From NCBI GenBank assembly GCA_944343275.1, contig CALVMH010000005.1, positions 29,589 through 93,588 of the forward strand: 64,000 bases of DNA, written 5' to 3'. The DNA comes from an uncultured Clostridia bacterium (GTDB lineage: Bacteria > Bacillota > Clostridia > Christensenellales > Borkfalkiaceae). The notes below the pieces were generated by a model. The model worked only from the letters and a program-made list of their open reading frames with translations, made no database searches and was not told the DNA's origin. Positions 27,387 to 35,648 of the stretch are shown here, piece after piece; positions within the stretch are counted from its first letter, which is position 1, and each line of letters opens with the position of its first letter. The position numbers and the translations under genes are program-made.

Positions 27387-27785
27387 CTACCGCGCAAACT
27401 GCGCATAGAGATAGCGTCCGCCAAGGCTCGTGCCGAGGCGGACGCTTGCTTCTTCCAGGCGGCAGGCATACCGCACGTTCCCGCGCACGAGCAGCAGGCG
27501 CCCCTCGTCGGGCTGCGCCTCGAAGGGCAGGCGGCATGTTCCCGCGGCGCCCTCCTTCGTCGTCCAGGAAAAGCACGCCTCCCCCGCAGGGGTGAGCGTC
27601 AGGCGCAATTCGCCGAAGGCGGGCAGCACATCCTCCCCCGCGAGCAGCAGACGCTCGCACACATATTCGCCGAGATAGGGACGGGAGAGCTCGGTGAGCG
27701 AGCTCATTTCGGACACGTCCCCCTCGCAGCCCGTCAGCAGCGCGGCGCACAGCGCAAGCGCCGCAAGGCAGAAATGTTTTCGCAT
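27387..27785 (-). CDS. Small lipoprotein of unknown function
   Basis: The 132-aa product starts MRKHFCLAALALCAALLTGC, a lipoprotein signal with lipobox LTGC. The mature part (SRPYLGEYVCERLLLAGED, ELRLTLTPAGEACFSW) looks like a small beta-barrel or lipocalin-like envelope domain, but no family is recognised. I prefer the start at 27785 because the lipobox spacing fits; an in-frame ATG eight codons upstream (27809) would lengthen the N-terminus. No clear ribosome-binding site is seen for either start. It is divergent from the amino acid kinase gene. Confidence 0.7.
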   Translation of the reverse strand: MRKHFCLAALALCAALLTGCEGDVSEMSSLTELSRPYLGEYVCERLLLAGEDVLPAFGELRLTLTPAGEACFSWTTKEGAAGTCRLPFEAQPDEGRLLLVRGNVRYACRLEEASVRLGTSLGGRYLYAQFAR

Positions 27786-27796
27786 AAGAAAAGTAT

Positions 27797-27825
27797 TTGC
27801 AATTTCCATGCTTTCATGTTATAAT
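27797..27825 (+). promoter_or_regulatory. Promoter of the amino acid kinase gene
   Basis: TTGCAA (27797-27802), a 17-nt spacer and TATAAT (27820-27825), with AAGGACGGAG downstream as ribosome-binding site. Confidence 0.78.
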
Positions 27826-27851
27826 CGTCTTAATAAGGACGGAGACAGACT

Positions 27852-28670
27852 ATGACGTTCGATTTTGAATTGGTCGGAAAGATCGGTTCGATGGCGCTCA
27901 TCGACCGGGAAGACGGCATCATCGACTATACGCGGGTAGCACGCATCTCACGCGAACTGCGTCCGGGATACATCTGGGTGTCGAGCGGCGCGACGGAGAT
28001 CGGCCGCCTCGATTTTTTGCAGCGCACGGGCAGGGAGCTTGCGGGCGAACACGCCAAGACGGACTACGCCGCGCAGGGACAGGCGATCCTCATGCAGACG
28101 TACCGCCAATTCGTCGATCCCGCCTACTCCGTGCGGCAGGTGCTCGTCGAACACCATCACTTCAACGACGAACAAAAGAGCGAACATCTGAAAGGATTGC
28201 TGCTCAGGTGCCGCGAACAGAACGCCGTTCCCATCGTCAACTATAACGACGCCGTCTCCTCCGAGGAGAACAGGCGGATGGAGCTGCTCGCCCTTGCGCA
28301 TGACAAAAAGCGGGTGTTCGAATGCGTGGACAACGACGAAACGGCGTCGCGCATTGCCTGCCTCGTGCATGCGCGCACACTCATCATTTTCACGAGCGTG
28401 GACGGCATCTATCTCAATCCCGACGACCCCGCGACCATCGTCAAGGAGATCGCGGGAAAGGACGGCGCCGAGATCGCGGAGCACATCGACGAATATAAGC
28501 AGTACTGCATCGGCGCCTCGCGCGCGGGCGCGAACGGTGCGCGGGCGAAGCTCGAATACGTCAAAGACGCCGCCGCACAGGGCACGACCGTGTACATCGC
28601 CAACGCAAAATACTCCATTGCCGCCGTCCTCTCGGGCGAAGCGCCCCGCACCCGCATCGGCATTCGCTGA
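27852..28670 (+). CDS. Amino acid kinase family protein (glutamate 5-kinase-like)
   Basis: This 272-aa protein has the amino acid kinase fold: VSSGATEIGRLDF, AQGQAILMQTYRQFVD, VPIVNYNDAVSSEE and IFTSVDGIYLNPDD. The VSSGA, VNYND-VS and S-DG-Y motifs are most like glutamate 5-kinase or UMP-kinase relatives. The canonical N-terminal VVKxGSS of ProB reads LVGKIGSMALID. It has no PUA domain, and no proA lies nearby. It may be a proline-pathway kinase or another acyl or uridylate kinase; I leave the symbol empty. Confidence 0.7.
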   Translation: MTFDFELVGKIGSMALIDREDGIIDYTRVARISRELRPGYIWVSSGATEIGRLDFLQRTGRELAGEHAKTDYAAQGQAILMQTYRQFVDPAYSVRQVLVEHHHFNDEQKSEHLKGLLLRCREQNAVPIVNYNDAVSSEENRRMELLALAHDKKRVFECVDNDETASRIACLVHARTLIIFTSVDGIYLNPDDPATIVKEIAGKDGAEIAEHIDEYKQYCIGASRAGANGARAKLEYVKDAAAQGTTVYIANAKYSIAAVLSGEAPRTRIGIR

Positions 28671-28715
28671 ACGAAAAAAAATCAAAAATTCCGCCCGCAG
28701 ACAGCGTAAAAGACG

Positions 28716-28744
28716 TTGACTTGCGGGCGAAAATATTGTAAAAT
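28716..28744 (+). promoter_or_regulatory. Promoter of rpsF-ssb-rpsR
   Basis: TTGACT (28716-28721), a 17-nt spacer and TAAAAT (28739-28744). Confidence 0.75.
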
Positions 28745-28749
28745 AATAT

Positions 28750-28806
28750 CCACGGGCAAAGATTGCCCGCATTTTGCCTTGCATGCCGCAATGGTATGCC
28801 GAATAA
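28750..28806 (+). promoter_or_regulatory. Candidate ribosomal S6 (rpsF) leader motif
   Basis: The leader has a GGGCAA...TTGCCC hairpin and a second stem GCATGCCGC...GGTATGCCGA with unpaired CCG. That resembles the CCG-loop leader bound by the S6:S18 complex for autoregulation of rpsF operons. It is a match by eye, not a covariance hit. Confidence 0.45.
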
Positions 28807-28825
28807 GACCGGGAGGTGAAACAGT

Positions 28826-29116
28826 ATGCAGAAGTACGAAATGCTCCTTCTTCTCCGCAGCGATCTGGAGGAAGAGGCACGGGAGGCGGAACTCAAAAAG
28901 TACGCCGACATCGTGACGGGCATGGGCGGGACCGTCGAATCGACGGACAAAACGGGTGTCAAAAAGCTCCCCTACCCCATTGCCTTTAAGTCGGAAGCAT
29001 TCTACGCCCTGATGACGTTCCATGCGGACGGCGCGGCTGTCAAAGAACTTGACCGCATCGCCGGCATTTCCGATGGCGTTTTAAGGCGCATGATCACGAA
29101 AGTCAAGGAGAAATAA
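28826..29116 (+). CDS. rpsF: 30S ribosomal protein S6
   Basis: This 96-aa protein matches S6: KYEMLLLLRSDLEEEAREAE, LKKYADIVTGMGGTVESTD, GVKKLPYPIAFKSEAFYALM, LDRIAGISDGVLRRMITKV. It assembles with S18 in the platform of the 30S subunit. GGGAGGTGAAACAGT precedes the ATG. It is the first gene of the rpsF-ssb-rpsR operon, 1 nt from ssb. Confidence 0.96.
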   Translation: MQKYEMLLLLRSDLEEEAREAELKKYADIVTGMGGTVESTDKTGVKKLPYPIAFKSEAFYALMTFHADGAAVKELDRIAGISDGVLRRMITKVKEK

Positions 29117-29117
29117 G

Positions 29118-29540
29118 ATGACAAAAGTCTTTCTCATCGGTAATCTGACGCGCGATCCCGAACTCACCGAGACGGCGGGCGGCGTGTCCGTCTGCCGCTT
29201 TGCCGTTGCCGTCAACCGCGGCTACGGCGAAAACAGGGCGACGGACTTCTTCAACGTCACCGCCTGGCGCAGGCTGGGCGAGCAGGTCGCCCAATACACC
29301 AAGAAGGGCAACCGCATCGCCGTGAGCGGCGATTTGCAGATCCGCCAGTACGATGCGAACGACGGCACCCGCCGCACCTCGGTGGATGTCATCGCACAGG
29401 ATGTGGAGTTCCTCACGCCCAAACAACAGGACGGCGGGGACTTCTACGATGCGCCCGCAGCGCATGCCAATCCGGGCACGGCTCCCAAAAAGAAGCCCGC
29501 GCTCGAAGCCTTCGACGACGACGGGGACATCCCCTTCTGA
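29118..29540 (+). CDS. ssb: Single-stranded DNA-binding protein
   Basis: The 140-aa protein has an OB fold (KVFLIGNLTRDPELTETAGG, VCRFAVAVNRGY, DFFNVTAWRRLGEQVAQYTK, KGNRIAVSGDLQIRQYD), a short Pro/Ala/Gly linker and the acidic C-terminal tip DDDGDIPF that recruits repair and replication partners. It is slightly shorter than typical SSB. It is placed between rpsF and rpsR as is standard in Bacillota. Confidence 0.96.
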   Translation: MTKVFLIGNLTRDPELTETAGGVSVCRFAVAVNRGYGENRATDFFNVTAWRRLGEQVAQYTKKGNRIAVSGDLQIRQYDANDGTRRTSVDVIAQDVEFLTPKQQDGGDFYDAPAAHANPGTAPKKKPALEAFDDDGDIPF

Positions 29541-29576
29541 GCCGTCGGCACGACTATTTTATAAGGAGTGACTATC

Positions 29577-29903
29577 ATGGAAGAGAATCCCGTCGTGACG
29601 GAAGCAGCCGCAGAGAATGCGGCGCCCGCGGCGTCCGCTCCCGCGGCAGATGCACGCGAAACGCGCGAGCGCCCCGCAAAAAAGAGCTACAAGCGCCAGA
29701 ATTATAAAAAGGTCTGCCTCTTCTGCCAGGAAAAGAGCACGATCGATTATAAGGAGACGAACAAGCTCAGAAAGTTCATCAGCGAGGGCGGTAAGATCCT
29801 GCCCCGCCGCATGACCGGAACGTGCGCAAAACATCAGCGCGAGCTTGCCGTTGCCATCAAGCGTGCCCGCGTTGCAGCCCTTCTGCCCTTCAAAGCAGAC
29901 TGA
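29577..29903 (+). CDS. rpsR: 30S ribosomal protein S18, N-terminally extended
   Basis: The S18 core occupies the second half: [60 protein letters not shown]. The CxxC plus later Cys is the zinc-type arrangement. The first about 35 residues (Glu/Ala/Pro-rich) are an extension absent from minimal S18 (about 75-80 aa). I prefer ATG 29577, 8 nt after AAGGAG, over the in-frame GTG at 29568 that overlaps that signal. Confidence 0.95.
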   Translation: MEENPVVTEAAAENAAPAASAPAADARETRERPAKKSYKRQNYKKVCLFCQEKSTIDYKETNKLRKFISEGGKILPRRMTGTCAKHQRELAVAIKRARVAALLPFKAD

Positions 29904-29913
29904 CGACAACATC

Positions 29914-29945
29914 AAAAGACCCCTCGTAAGGGGTCTTTTTTGTTT
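29914..29945 (+). terminator. Terminator of rpsF-ssb-rpsR
   Basis: 11-bp stem (29914-29924 with 29929-29939), 4-nt loop and T run. The following stretch to 30023 holds no gene; it contains ATTCCGAGCGCAGCGGCATG, which looks like a remnant of a dispersed extragenic repeat. Confidence 0.9.
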
Positions 29946-30023
29946 GGGAATGCCCCCGCACTATCCGCAAAGTGCATCGGAGCCCTATCTGCCATTCCGA
30001 GCGCAGCGGCATGAGCCGCGGCG

Positions 30024-30851
30024 TCAGTCCTGTATGCCGTGTTCCTTGGCAAGCAGCACTTTCGCGCTCTCGCTGCCGCCCTTGGCGGCACGTTCCAGCC
30101 ACGCCTGCGCCTCCTGCTCGTCCTGTTCCACGCCGCTCCCGACCGCATAGCACAGACCGAGATTGTACTGTGCGCCGGAGCAGTCGCGGCGCGCCGCCGC
30201 ACGGAAACACCGGAACGCCTTTTTTTCATTCTTGCGGACACCGCGCCCGAACCGGAAGCAATATCCGAGGTTGTTGAGCGCCTCCGGGCAGCCCTTCATC
30301 GCCGCTGCGCGGAAATGATAAAAGGCGCGCTTTTCGTTCCTGTCCACGCCCTTGCCCGCGAGATAACAGCTCCCCAGATCGCACCGTGCGAGCGCGTTGC
30401 CTCCATCCGCCGCCCGACGCAGCCATTCCGCCGCAAGGCGGGCGTTCTTCTCCGTGCCCGTGCCGTACAGAAAGCACAGCCCCGTGCGGCGCTGCGCCTC
30501 GGCAAGCCCGCTCTCCGCGGCAAGGCGCATCCACTCGAAAGCGGACTTTGAATCCTGCGGGACGCCGCACCCCGCTGCATAGCACTCTCCCAGCGCGAAC
30601 TGCGCCGCAGCGTTCCCGCGCCATGCCGCACGACGGAAGTGCTCCGCCGCCTGCGCCGCATCGCACGGAATGCCCTTTCCGTCCCGATACAGGCAGCCTG
30701 CCCGATAATGCGCATCGGCATGTCCCGCATCCGCAGCCTGTTTGTAGCATGCGAACGCCTGCGCGTACTCCTGCATTTTTTCATACGCCCTGCCCTGCTC
30801 GTAAGCCTGTTCCGCAGCGGGGTCGGACTGTTGTACCGCCTTTTTCGCCAT
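30024..30851 (-). CDS. Sel1-like repeat (SLR/TPR) protein
   Basis: The 275-aa protein is made of about seven Sel1-like repeats of 36 residues, each with the pattern A-x-x-x-L-G-x-C-Y-x-x-G-x-G-V-x-x-[DN]-x-x-x-A. Examples are LGECYAAGCGVPQDSKSAFEW, here split as LGECYAAGCGV and QDSKSAFEW, and LGYCFRFGRGVRKNEKKAF. It has no signal peptide, so it is a cytoplasmic helical solenoid, likely a protein-interaction scaffold. GGGAGG precedes the ATG. Many repeats carry Cys at the second-helix start. It is convergent with rpsR. Confidence 0.9.
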   Translation of the reverse strand: MAKKAVQQSDPAAEQAYEQGRAYEKMQEYAQAFACYKQAADAGHADAHYRAGCLYRDGKGIPCDAAQAAEHFRRAAWRGNAAAQFALGECYAAGCGVPQDSKSAFEWMRLAAESGLAEAQRRTGLCFLYGTGTEKNARLAAEWLRRAADGGNALARCDLGSCYLAGKGVDRNEKRAFYHFRAAAMKGCPEALNNLGYCFRFGRGVRKNEKKAFRCFRAAARRDCSGAQYNLGLCYAVGSGVEQDEQEAQAWLERAAKGGSESAKVLLAKEHGIQD

Positions 30852-30939
30852 GGTACCCTCCCATCGTTATTATTGTAAACGAACACCGCGCATTTGTCAA
30901 GACGTCCGATAAAAAAACGTGCGGGTATATTTTATAAAA

Positions 30940-30975
30940 CGCCGCCCGCCGCGTCAAATGACGCGGCGGGCGGCG
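30940..30975 (-). terminator. glyA terminator
   Basis: 17-bp perfect GC stem with 2-nt loop (30940-30956 with 30959-30975), followed on the minus strand by TTTTATAAAAT. Confidence 0.85.
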
Positions 30976-30988
30976 CACATCTTTACAG

Positions 30989-32239
30989 TTACAAAATATC
31001 GTTTGCGTAAATGGGGAACTTTTTGCACAGTGCCGCGACCTTTTCGGAAACGGCGGGCACGGCTTCCTCGCGCCTGCGGATGACCTCGGTGACGAGGTCG
31101 GCGATCTCCGCAGCCTCCTTCTCCTTCATGCCGCGCGAAGTGACGGCGGGCGTGCCGATCCGCACGCCGCTCGTGACGAAGGGCGACGTCGTCTCGAAGG
31201 GAATGGTATTCTTGTTCGCCGTGATGTGCGCGCTGTCCAGCAGGGCTTCCAGCTCCTTGCCCGTCATGTTCTCCTGCCGAAGGTCCAGGAGCATGAGATG
31301 GTTATCCGTTCCGCCCGAAACGAGGCGCACGCCGTTCTCGGTAAAGCGCGCCGCCATTGCCGCGGCGTTTTTTACGATCTGCTGCTGATATGTCCTGAAC
31401 GCGGGGGAAAGCGCCTCCCTGAAGGCGACCGCCTTTGCCGCGATGACGTGCATGAGCGGTCCCCCCTGCGCGCCGGGGAACACCGATTTATCGATGGCTT
31501 TGGCGTACTGCTCCCTGCACATGATGGCGCCGCCGCGCGGTCCGCGCAGCGTCTTGTGCGTGGTGGTCGTCACGAAGTCCGCATACGGCACGGGCGAAGG
31601 ATGCAGCCCCGCCGCAACAAGCCCCGCGATGTGGGCGATGTCCACCATCATCAGCGCGCCCACCTTGTCGCAGATGGCGCGGATGCGCGCGAAGTCGAGG
31701 ATGCGCGGATAGGCGCTCGCACCCGAGACGATCATCTTGGGCTTGCATTCGAGGGCGATGCGCTCCATCTCGTCATAGTCGATGGTCTCCGTCTCCTTGG
31801 AGACGCCGTAGGGAACGATGTTGAAAAAGGTGCCCGAAAAGTTGACGGGCGAGCCGTGCGTCAGATGTCCGCCGTGGGAAAGGTTCATCCCCATGACGGT
31901 ATCGCCGGGCTTGAGCATGGCGAAATAGACGGCAAAGTTCGCCTGCGCGCCCGAATGGGGCTGCACGTTGGCATGTTCGCAGCCGAACAGCTCCTTGAGC
32001 CTGTCGCGCGCAAGGTCCTCCACGATGTCCACGTATTGGCAGCCGCCGTAATAGCGCTTTCCGGGATACCCTTCCGCATACTTGTTGGTGAGATGGCTCC
32101 CCATCGCCGCCATGACGGCAGGCGAAACGATATTCTCGCTGGCGATGAGTTCGAGATTGCCGCGCTGACGGGCAAGCTCCTGTTCCATCGCCTTGCAGAC
32201 TTCGGGGTCGGTGTTTCTGACAGTGGTAAGATCGATCAT
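30989..32239 (-). CDS. glyA: Serine hydroxymethyltransferase
   Basis: PLP enzyme that converts serine and tetrahydrofolate to glycine and methylene-THF. Motifs: [78 protein letters not shown] and the PLP lysine in [15 protein letters not shown]. The length of 416 aa is normal. Its promoter is at 32272-32300 (TTGCTA, 17 nt, TATAAT), and the leader carries a GGAG. Confidence 0.97.
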   Translation of the reverse strand: MIDLTTVRNTDPEVCKAMEQELARQRGNLELIASENIVSPAVMAAMGSHLTNKYAEGYPGKRYYGGCQYVDIVEDLARDRLKELFGCEHANVQPHSGAQANFAVYFAMLKPGDTVMGMNLSHGGHLTHGSPVNFSGTFFNIVPYGVSKETETIDYDEMERIALECKPKMIVSGASAYPRILDFARIRAICDKVGALMMVDIAHIAGLVAAGLHPSPVPYADFVTTTTHKTLRGPRGGAIMCREQYAKAIDKSVFPGAQGGPLMHVIAAKAVAFREALSPAFRTYQQQIVKNAAAMAARFTENGVRLVSGGTDNHLMLLDLRQENMTGKELEALLDSAHITANKNTIPFETTSPFVTSGVRIGTPAVTSRGMKEKEAAEIADLVTEVIRRREEAVPAVSEKVAALCKKFPIYANDIL

Positions 32240-32271
32240 GTGACAGCTCCGTATCGTTTTCTGTTACGAAT

Positions 32272-32300
32272 ATTATAACAGAACGCGCAAAAAATAGCAA
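32272..32300 (-). promoter_or_regulatory. glyA promoter
   Basis: Minus-strand TTGCTA (32300-32295), a 17-nt spacer and TATAAT (32277-32272). Confidence 0.75.
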
Positions 32301-32437
32301 GGCATTCGTGGGATGATTTTTCCGTTCCGCCGCCCGATGCGGCACATTGCCGTGCGCGTTCCGCCGCCCCGCGCCGCAATAACGGGAAAAGAGGCGGGTG
32401 CTTTGCGCATCCGCCTCCCTTTGCGGGCATTGCCCGT

Positions 32438-34795
32438 TCAGTTCTTTCGATTCTTTCTGCCCTTGAGCTTTTCAAGGTCCACTTCTTCCACCGTCTTTTC
32501 GGAGGGCTTGACGACGAACAGCACGATGATGATGACGGCAAGCACACCCGAAACGGCAAACAGCACGACGGAGACGGTATTGTTTTGCAGCCACTGGGAT
32601 ACCCCGGGAATGACGTCGACGGGGTTGCGGATGTCGACCGCCATATACGACGTGACGGTCGCGCCCGACTGCTCGGTGACGGTCAGCTCCACAAAGTAGA
32701 CGCCCGAGAGCTGCGGCGTGAAGGAGAGCGAAGATTCGGGATCCCAATCATAGGCATTGTCGGTATCGTCCCATTCCTCGTCATCCTCGGAGACGTCGTC
32801 GTTATAGACGTTGATGAGGCGAAGGTTCTCGGCATACTGCGTAAAGACGGACCTTGCATCGTTCACACAGTCGCTGTATGTGGGCGCGTTTTCGAGTTCC
32901 GACCTGTCGAAATAATAGAGCGAATAGTCGGAGGCATACCCTTCGAGCGCGATGACCTCGAAGTCATCCACCGAATAATTCCTGTCACGATAGCCATAGT
33001 CCTGCGAACCGGGATCCTCGATGGATGCGCCCGTGTAGCCGATGGACACGGAGAACGTGGGAATCTCGGCAATGAGGAATTCCTCGCCGTCGTCGTCATA
33101 GCCGACGGTATCCGAGGAGAGTTCCACAAGTTCGCCGTTTTTATCGTACATCTCCATGGCGGCGCCCGCGGAGTCCTCGGCAATGATGCGGAAGGTATAC
33201 TTGCCCTCCTTATCCACTTCAAAGCGCAGGTTGTTGTAGCTCAGCGATGTCTCGGAGGAAGGAGCAGACCCCACTTCCTGCGATTCGTGCCAATAATAGA
33301 CGGAGAAGGAGAGGTCGCGGTAGTCGGCGTAGCTGCTTTTAATGAGCCCGCGCAGCGAGGGAAGATAGAGATAGGCGCCCGTGCCCGCAGACGTATTTTC
33401 GGCAGCCTCCGTGACGTCGCTCTGATATACCTTGACCGCGTCCGTATATGCCTGTTCCGTCGTATTGGTTTTGCCCGATTCGTCCAACGTGACGCCCGTG
33501 TAGGCGGGACCTTCGCGGTCGTCGGGAGAGACAACGATGAAGTCCCAGCTCTGCGCGGAATCGGTGTCGTCCGCAGCGGAAGAGAGCGTCTTGACGATGC
33601 CGCCTTCCTCCGACGTGTCGGCGGCGTACCAGGTGAGATAGACATACTGCCCTTCGCTGTTGTCCCTGCCGTCGTCCAGCTCGAAGCGGACGGAGACGTA
33701 TTCATCCCCCAGCGCATCCGCGGTCGACTGGGCGGGCAGGAAGAAGGTGGACGTCGTCAGCGATTTGTAGGAGCTTTCCTCCCCCTCGTCGGCGATCTCA
33801 TAAGTGCCGGTACCCGTCTTCTTCGCCATGTAGTAATAGCGGGAGACGGTAACGGAGCTGTCGCACACGTCGATCGCCTCGTAAGAGGTGAAATTGTAGC
33901 GCTGACCGAGGCGGAAGGCATACACGCCCTCGTTGACGGCAAGCACGGGCGCAACATTGTCGACTACTTTGCCGTCTGCATCGAGCTTGAAGCTCTGCCC
34001 GTTGAGGCTGTGCATGAGCACTTTGACGTTCTCCGCCTCCGTTTCCTCCGCAAAGTCCATCGTGAACGTGATGGGCGTGTTGGGCGTGGAGGAGGAAGAA
34101 GAGCGGTATTCCGCATAGTTGCCGCCGATGTTGGTGAAGTCGCCGTTAAGCGATTCGGAAGAAGTGCCCACCGTGACGGAAAATTCCCCGACGTTTTGTC
34201 CTTCCTCAAAAGAAACGGCGATGACGTCCGTCACGGACGCGTTGACCTTGCTCCAAGACAGCTTGTCGTTTTCCGTCTCTTGCTCCGAAGCATTTTTGAC
34301 GGCTGCCTCGATGCTGTTGCCGTCCTCAGCGGGACGGAAGAGGATGCTGTTGACGGACTTTCCTTCCTTGCTGACATTCTCTTCCCCGCTCTCGAAGGAG
34401 ACGGTGAACAGTTCGAAATCCCCGGAGGCAAAGGCGAACTCCATGGAAAAATACCTGGCGACGCCGGGATTGGCAAGCTCCGTCTGCGCGCTGTCGGCGG
34501 GGTCGGCGGGGTCGGCGGCTTCAAACCACTTGTAGGCAAGGTCGCGGCGGAAATGCACATTGCCGCCGTCCGTGAAGGAGAACTGCACAAACTTGTCCCC
34601 TTCGCCTTCCGAGGCGCCGACCGTGCCGCCCGAACCTGCCGCAAAGACGGAAGAGGGCGCGTAATTGACGTCGCCGTCCGCCGCATAAGCGCCGACGGGC
34701 GCGCCGAATGCCGCCCATGCGCCCAGCACAAGGGAGGCAAGCAGCGCCGCACACAGCGCAAAAATGGTGATAAACCGTACTTTGACCTTGTTCAT
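32438..34795 (-). CDS. Large acidic surface protein with signal peptide and C-terminal anchor
   Basis: This 785-aa protein of no recognised family begins with a cleavable signal (FITIFALCAALLASLVLGAW, likely cut after AYA near residue 38). The ectodomain of about 700 residues is very rich in Asp, Glu, Ser and Tyr and looks beta-rich, perhaps Ig-like modules. A single membrane helix (VSVVLFAVSGVLAVIIIVLF) and a basic KLKGRKNRKN tail close it, so it is a type I membrane protein rather than a sortase substrate. I chose the start at 34795, preceded by CGGAGC; in-frame sequence upstream lacks signal-peptide character. The 5' leader contains an 18-nt palindrome at 34812-34829. Confidence 0.85.
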   Translation of the reverse strand: MNKVKVRFITIFALCAALLASLVLGAWAAFGAPVGAYAADGDVNYAPSSVFAAGSGGTVGASEGEGDKFVQFSFTDGGNVHFRRDLAYKWFEAADPADPADSAQTELANPGVARYFSMEFAFASGDFELFTVSFESGEENVSKEGKSVNSILFRPAEDGNSIEAAVKNASEQETENDKLSWSKVNASVTDVIAVSFEEGQNVGEFSVTVGTSSESLNGDFTNIGGNYAEYRSSSSSTPNTPITFTMDFAEETEAENVKVLMHSLNGQSFKLDADGKVVDNVAPVLAVNEGVYAFRLGQRYNFTSYEAIDVCDSSVTVSRYYYMAKKTGTGTYEIADEGEESSYKSLTTSTFFLPAQSTADALGDEYVSVRFELDDGRDNSEGQYVYLTWYAADTSEEGGIVKTLSSAADDTDSAQSWDFIVVSPDDREGPAYTGVTLDESGKTNTTEQAYTDAVKVYQSDVTEAAENTSAGTGAYLYLPSLRGLIKSSYADYRDLSFSVYYWHESQEVGSAPSSETSLSYNNLRFEVDKEGKYTFRIIAEDSAGAAMEMYDKNGELVELSSDTVGYDDDGEEFLIAEIPTFSVSIGYTGASIEDPGSQDYGYRDRNYSVDDFEVIALEGYASDYSLYYFDRSELENAPTYSDCVNDARSVFTQYAENLRLINVYNDDVSEDDEEWDDTDNAYDWDPESSLSFTPQLSGVYFVELTVTEQSGATVTSYMAVDIRNPVDVIPGVSQWLQNNTVSVVLFAVSGVLAVIIIVLFVVKPSEKTVEEVDLEKLKGRKNRKN

Positions 34796-34855
34796 GAAAA
34801 AGCTCCGCACCGCGGCGCATGCGCCGCGAAGGTATTCTGTGTTTGACAATTCCTT

Positions 34856-34884
34856 ATTTTACACGAAAATCCCCCGTTCGTCAA
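34856..34884 (-). promoter_or_regulatory. Promoter of the acidic surface protein
   Basis: Minus-strand TTGACG (34884-34879), a 17-nt spacer and TAAAAT (34861-34856). Confidence 0.7.
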
Positions 34885-34940
34885 GCGGGAATGCCGCTTC
34901 GGACGGAGAATTTGAAAATTTCACCGCGTTTCCACCACGC

Positions 34941-35648
34941 TTACGCAGGGAGCAGATGGTCCTGGACGTGAAAGAGCTTCCACGGCACGCCGTCTTCGGG
35001 AGGACCCGCGACGAACCGCATGCGCTCCTTGGTGACGGGATGGGTGAATGCAAGCGAATACGCCCACAGCGCAAGCCTGCCCTTGACGGCATATTCGCCG
35101 CCGTAACGCATGTCGCCGTAGACGGGATGCGCGATGCCCGCAAACTGCACGCGGATCTGATGGCTCCTGCCCGTGTGCAATTTGATGTCCGCAAGGGAGA
35201 GCCCGTTCCTTTGTTCGAGGATGCGGTAATCGAGCGCGGCGTATTTCGACCCGTCCGTTCCCTCGGTGGAAAGATAGACCATGTTATTGACGGCATTTTT
35301 TTTCAGCCAGCCTTCCAGCTTGCCGCTCGCAGGCTCCACCGTGCCGCCGAGCACGGCAAGATAGCGCTTTTCAAAGTCGCCCGTCTTCATCTGCTCGCTG
35401 AGCCGCGCCGCCGCCTTGCTCGTCTTGGCGAACACCATCACGCCGCCCGTGGGGCGGTCGAGGCGGTGCACCAGCCCCAGATAGACGTTGCCGGGCTTGT
35501 TGTAGGTGCGCTTGACGTAGTCCTTCAAAAGATCGAGCAGGTTCTCGTCCTTGCTCTCGTCGGGACAGGACGCAAGCCCCTGTTCCTTGACGACGACGAG
35601 CAGATGATTGTCTTCCAATAAAATTGTCGGCTCGAACGGTTCATTCAT
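34941..35648 (-). CDS. RluA-family RNA pseudouridine synthase
   Basis: This 235-aa enzyme has the catalytic Asp motif GLVHRLDRPTGGVMVFAKTS and the RluA-type LHTGRSHQIRVQFAGIAHPV and GDMRYGG segments. It isomerises uridine in rRNA or tRNA; the exact site is not readable. It has no S4 domain. The start at 35648 overlaps the upstream methyltransferase by 8 nt (ATGAATGA), with AGGAGG about 11 nt upstream, so the two RNA-modification genes are translationally coupled. Confidence 0.9.
   Translation of the reverse strand: MNEPFEPTILLEDNHLLVVVKEQGLASCPDESKDENLLDLLKDYVKRTYNKPGNVYLGLVHRLDRPTGGVMVFAKTSKAAARLSEQMKTGDFEKRYLAVLGGTVEPASGKLEGWLKKNAVNNMVYLSTEGTDGSKYAALDYRILEQRNGLSLADIKLHTGRSHQIRVQFAGIAHPVYGDMRYGGEYAVKGRLALWAYSLAFTHPVTKERMRFVAGPPEDGVPWKLFHVQDHLLPA

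Noticed and set aside
27785-27800. A seventh leaderless gene (small lipoprotein at 27785).
   Set aside because: The would-be -10 is AATACT and no -35 lies at the right distance, so the pattern is not convincing.
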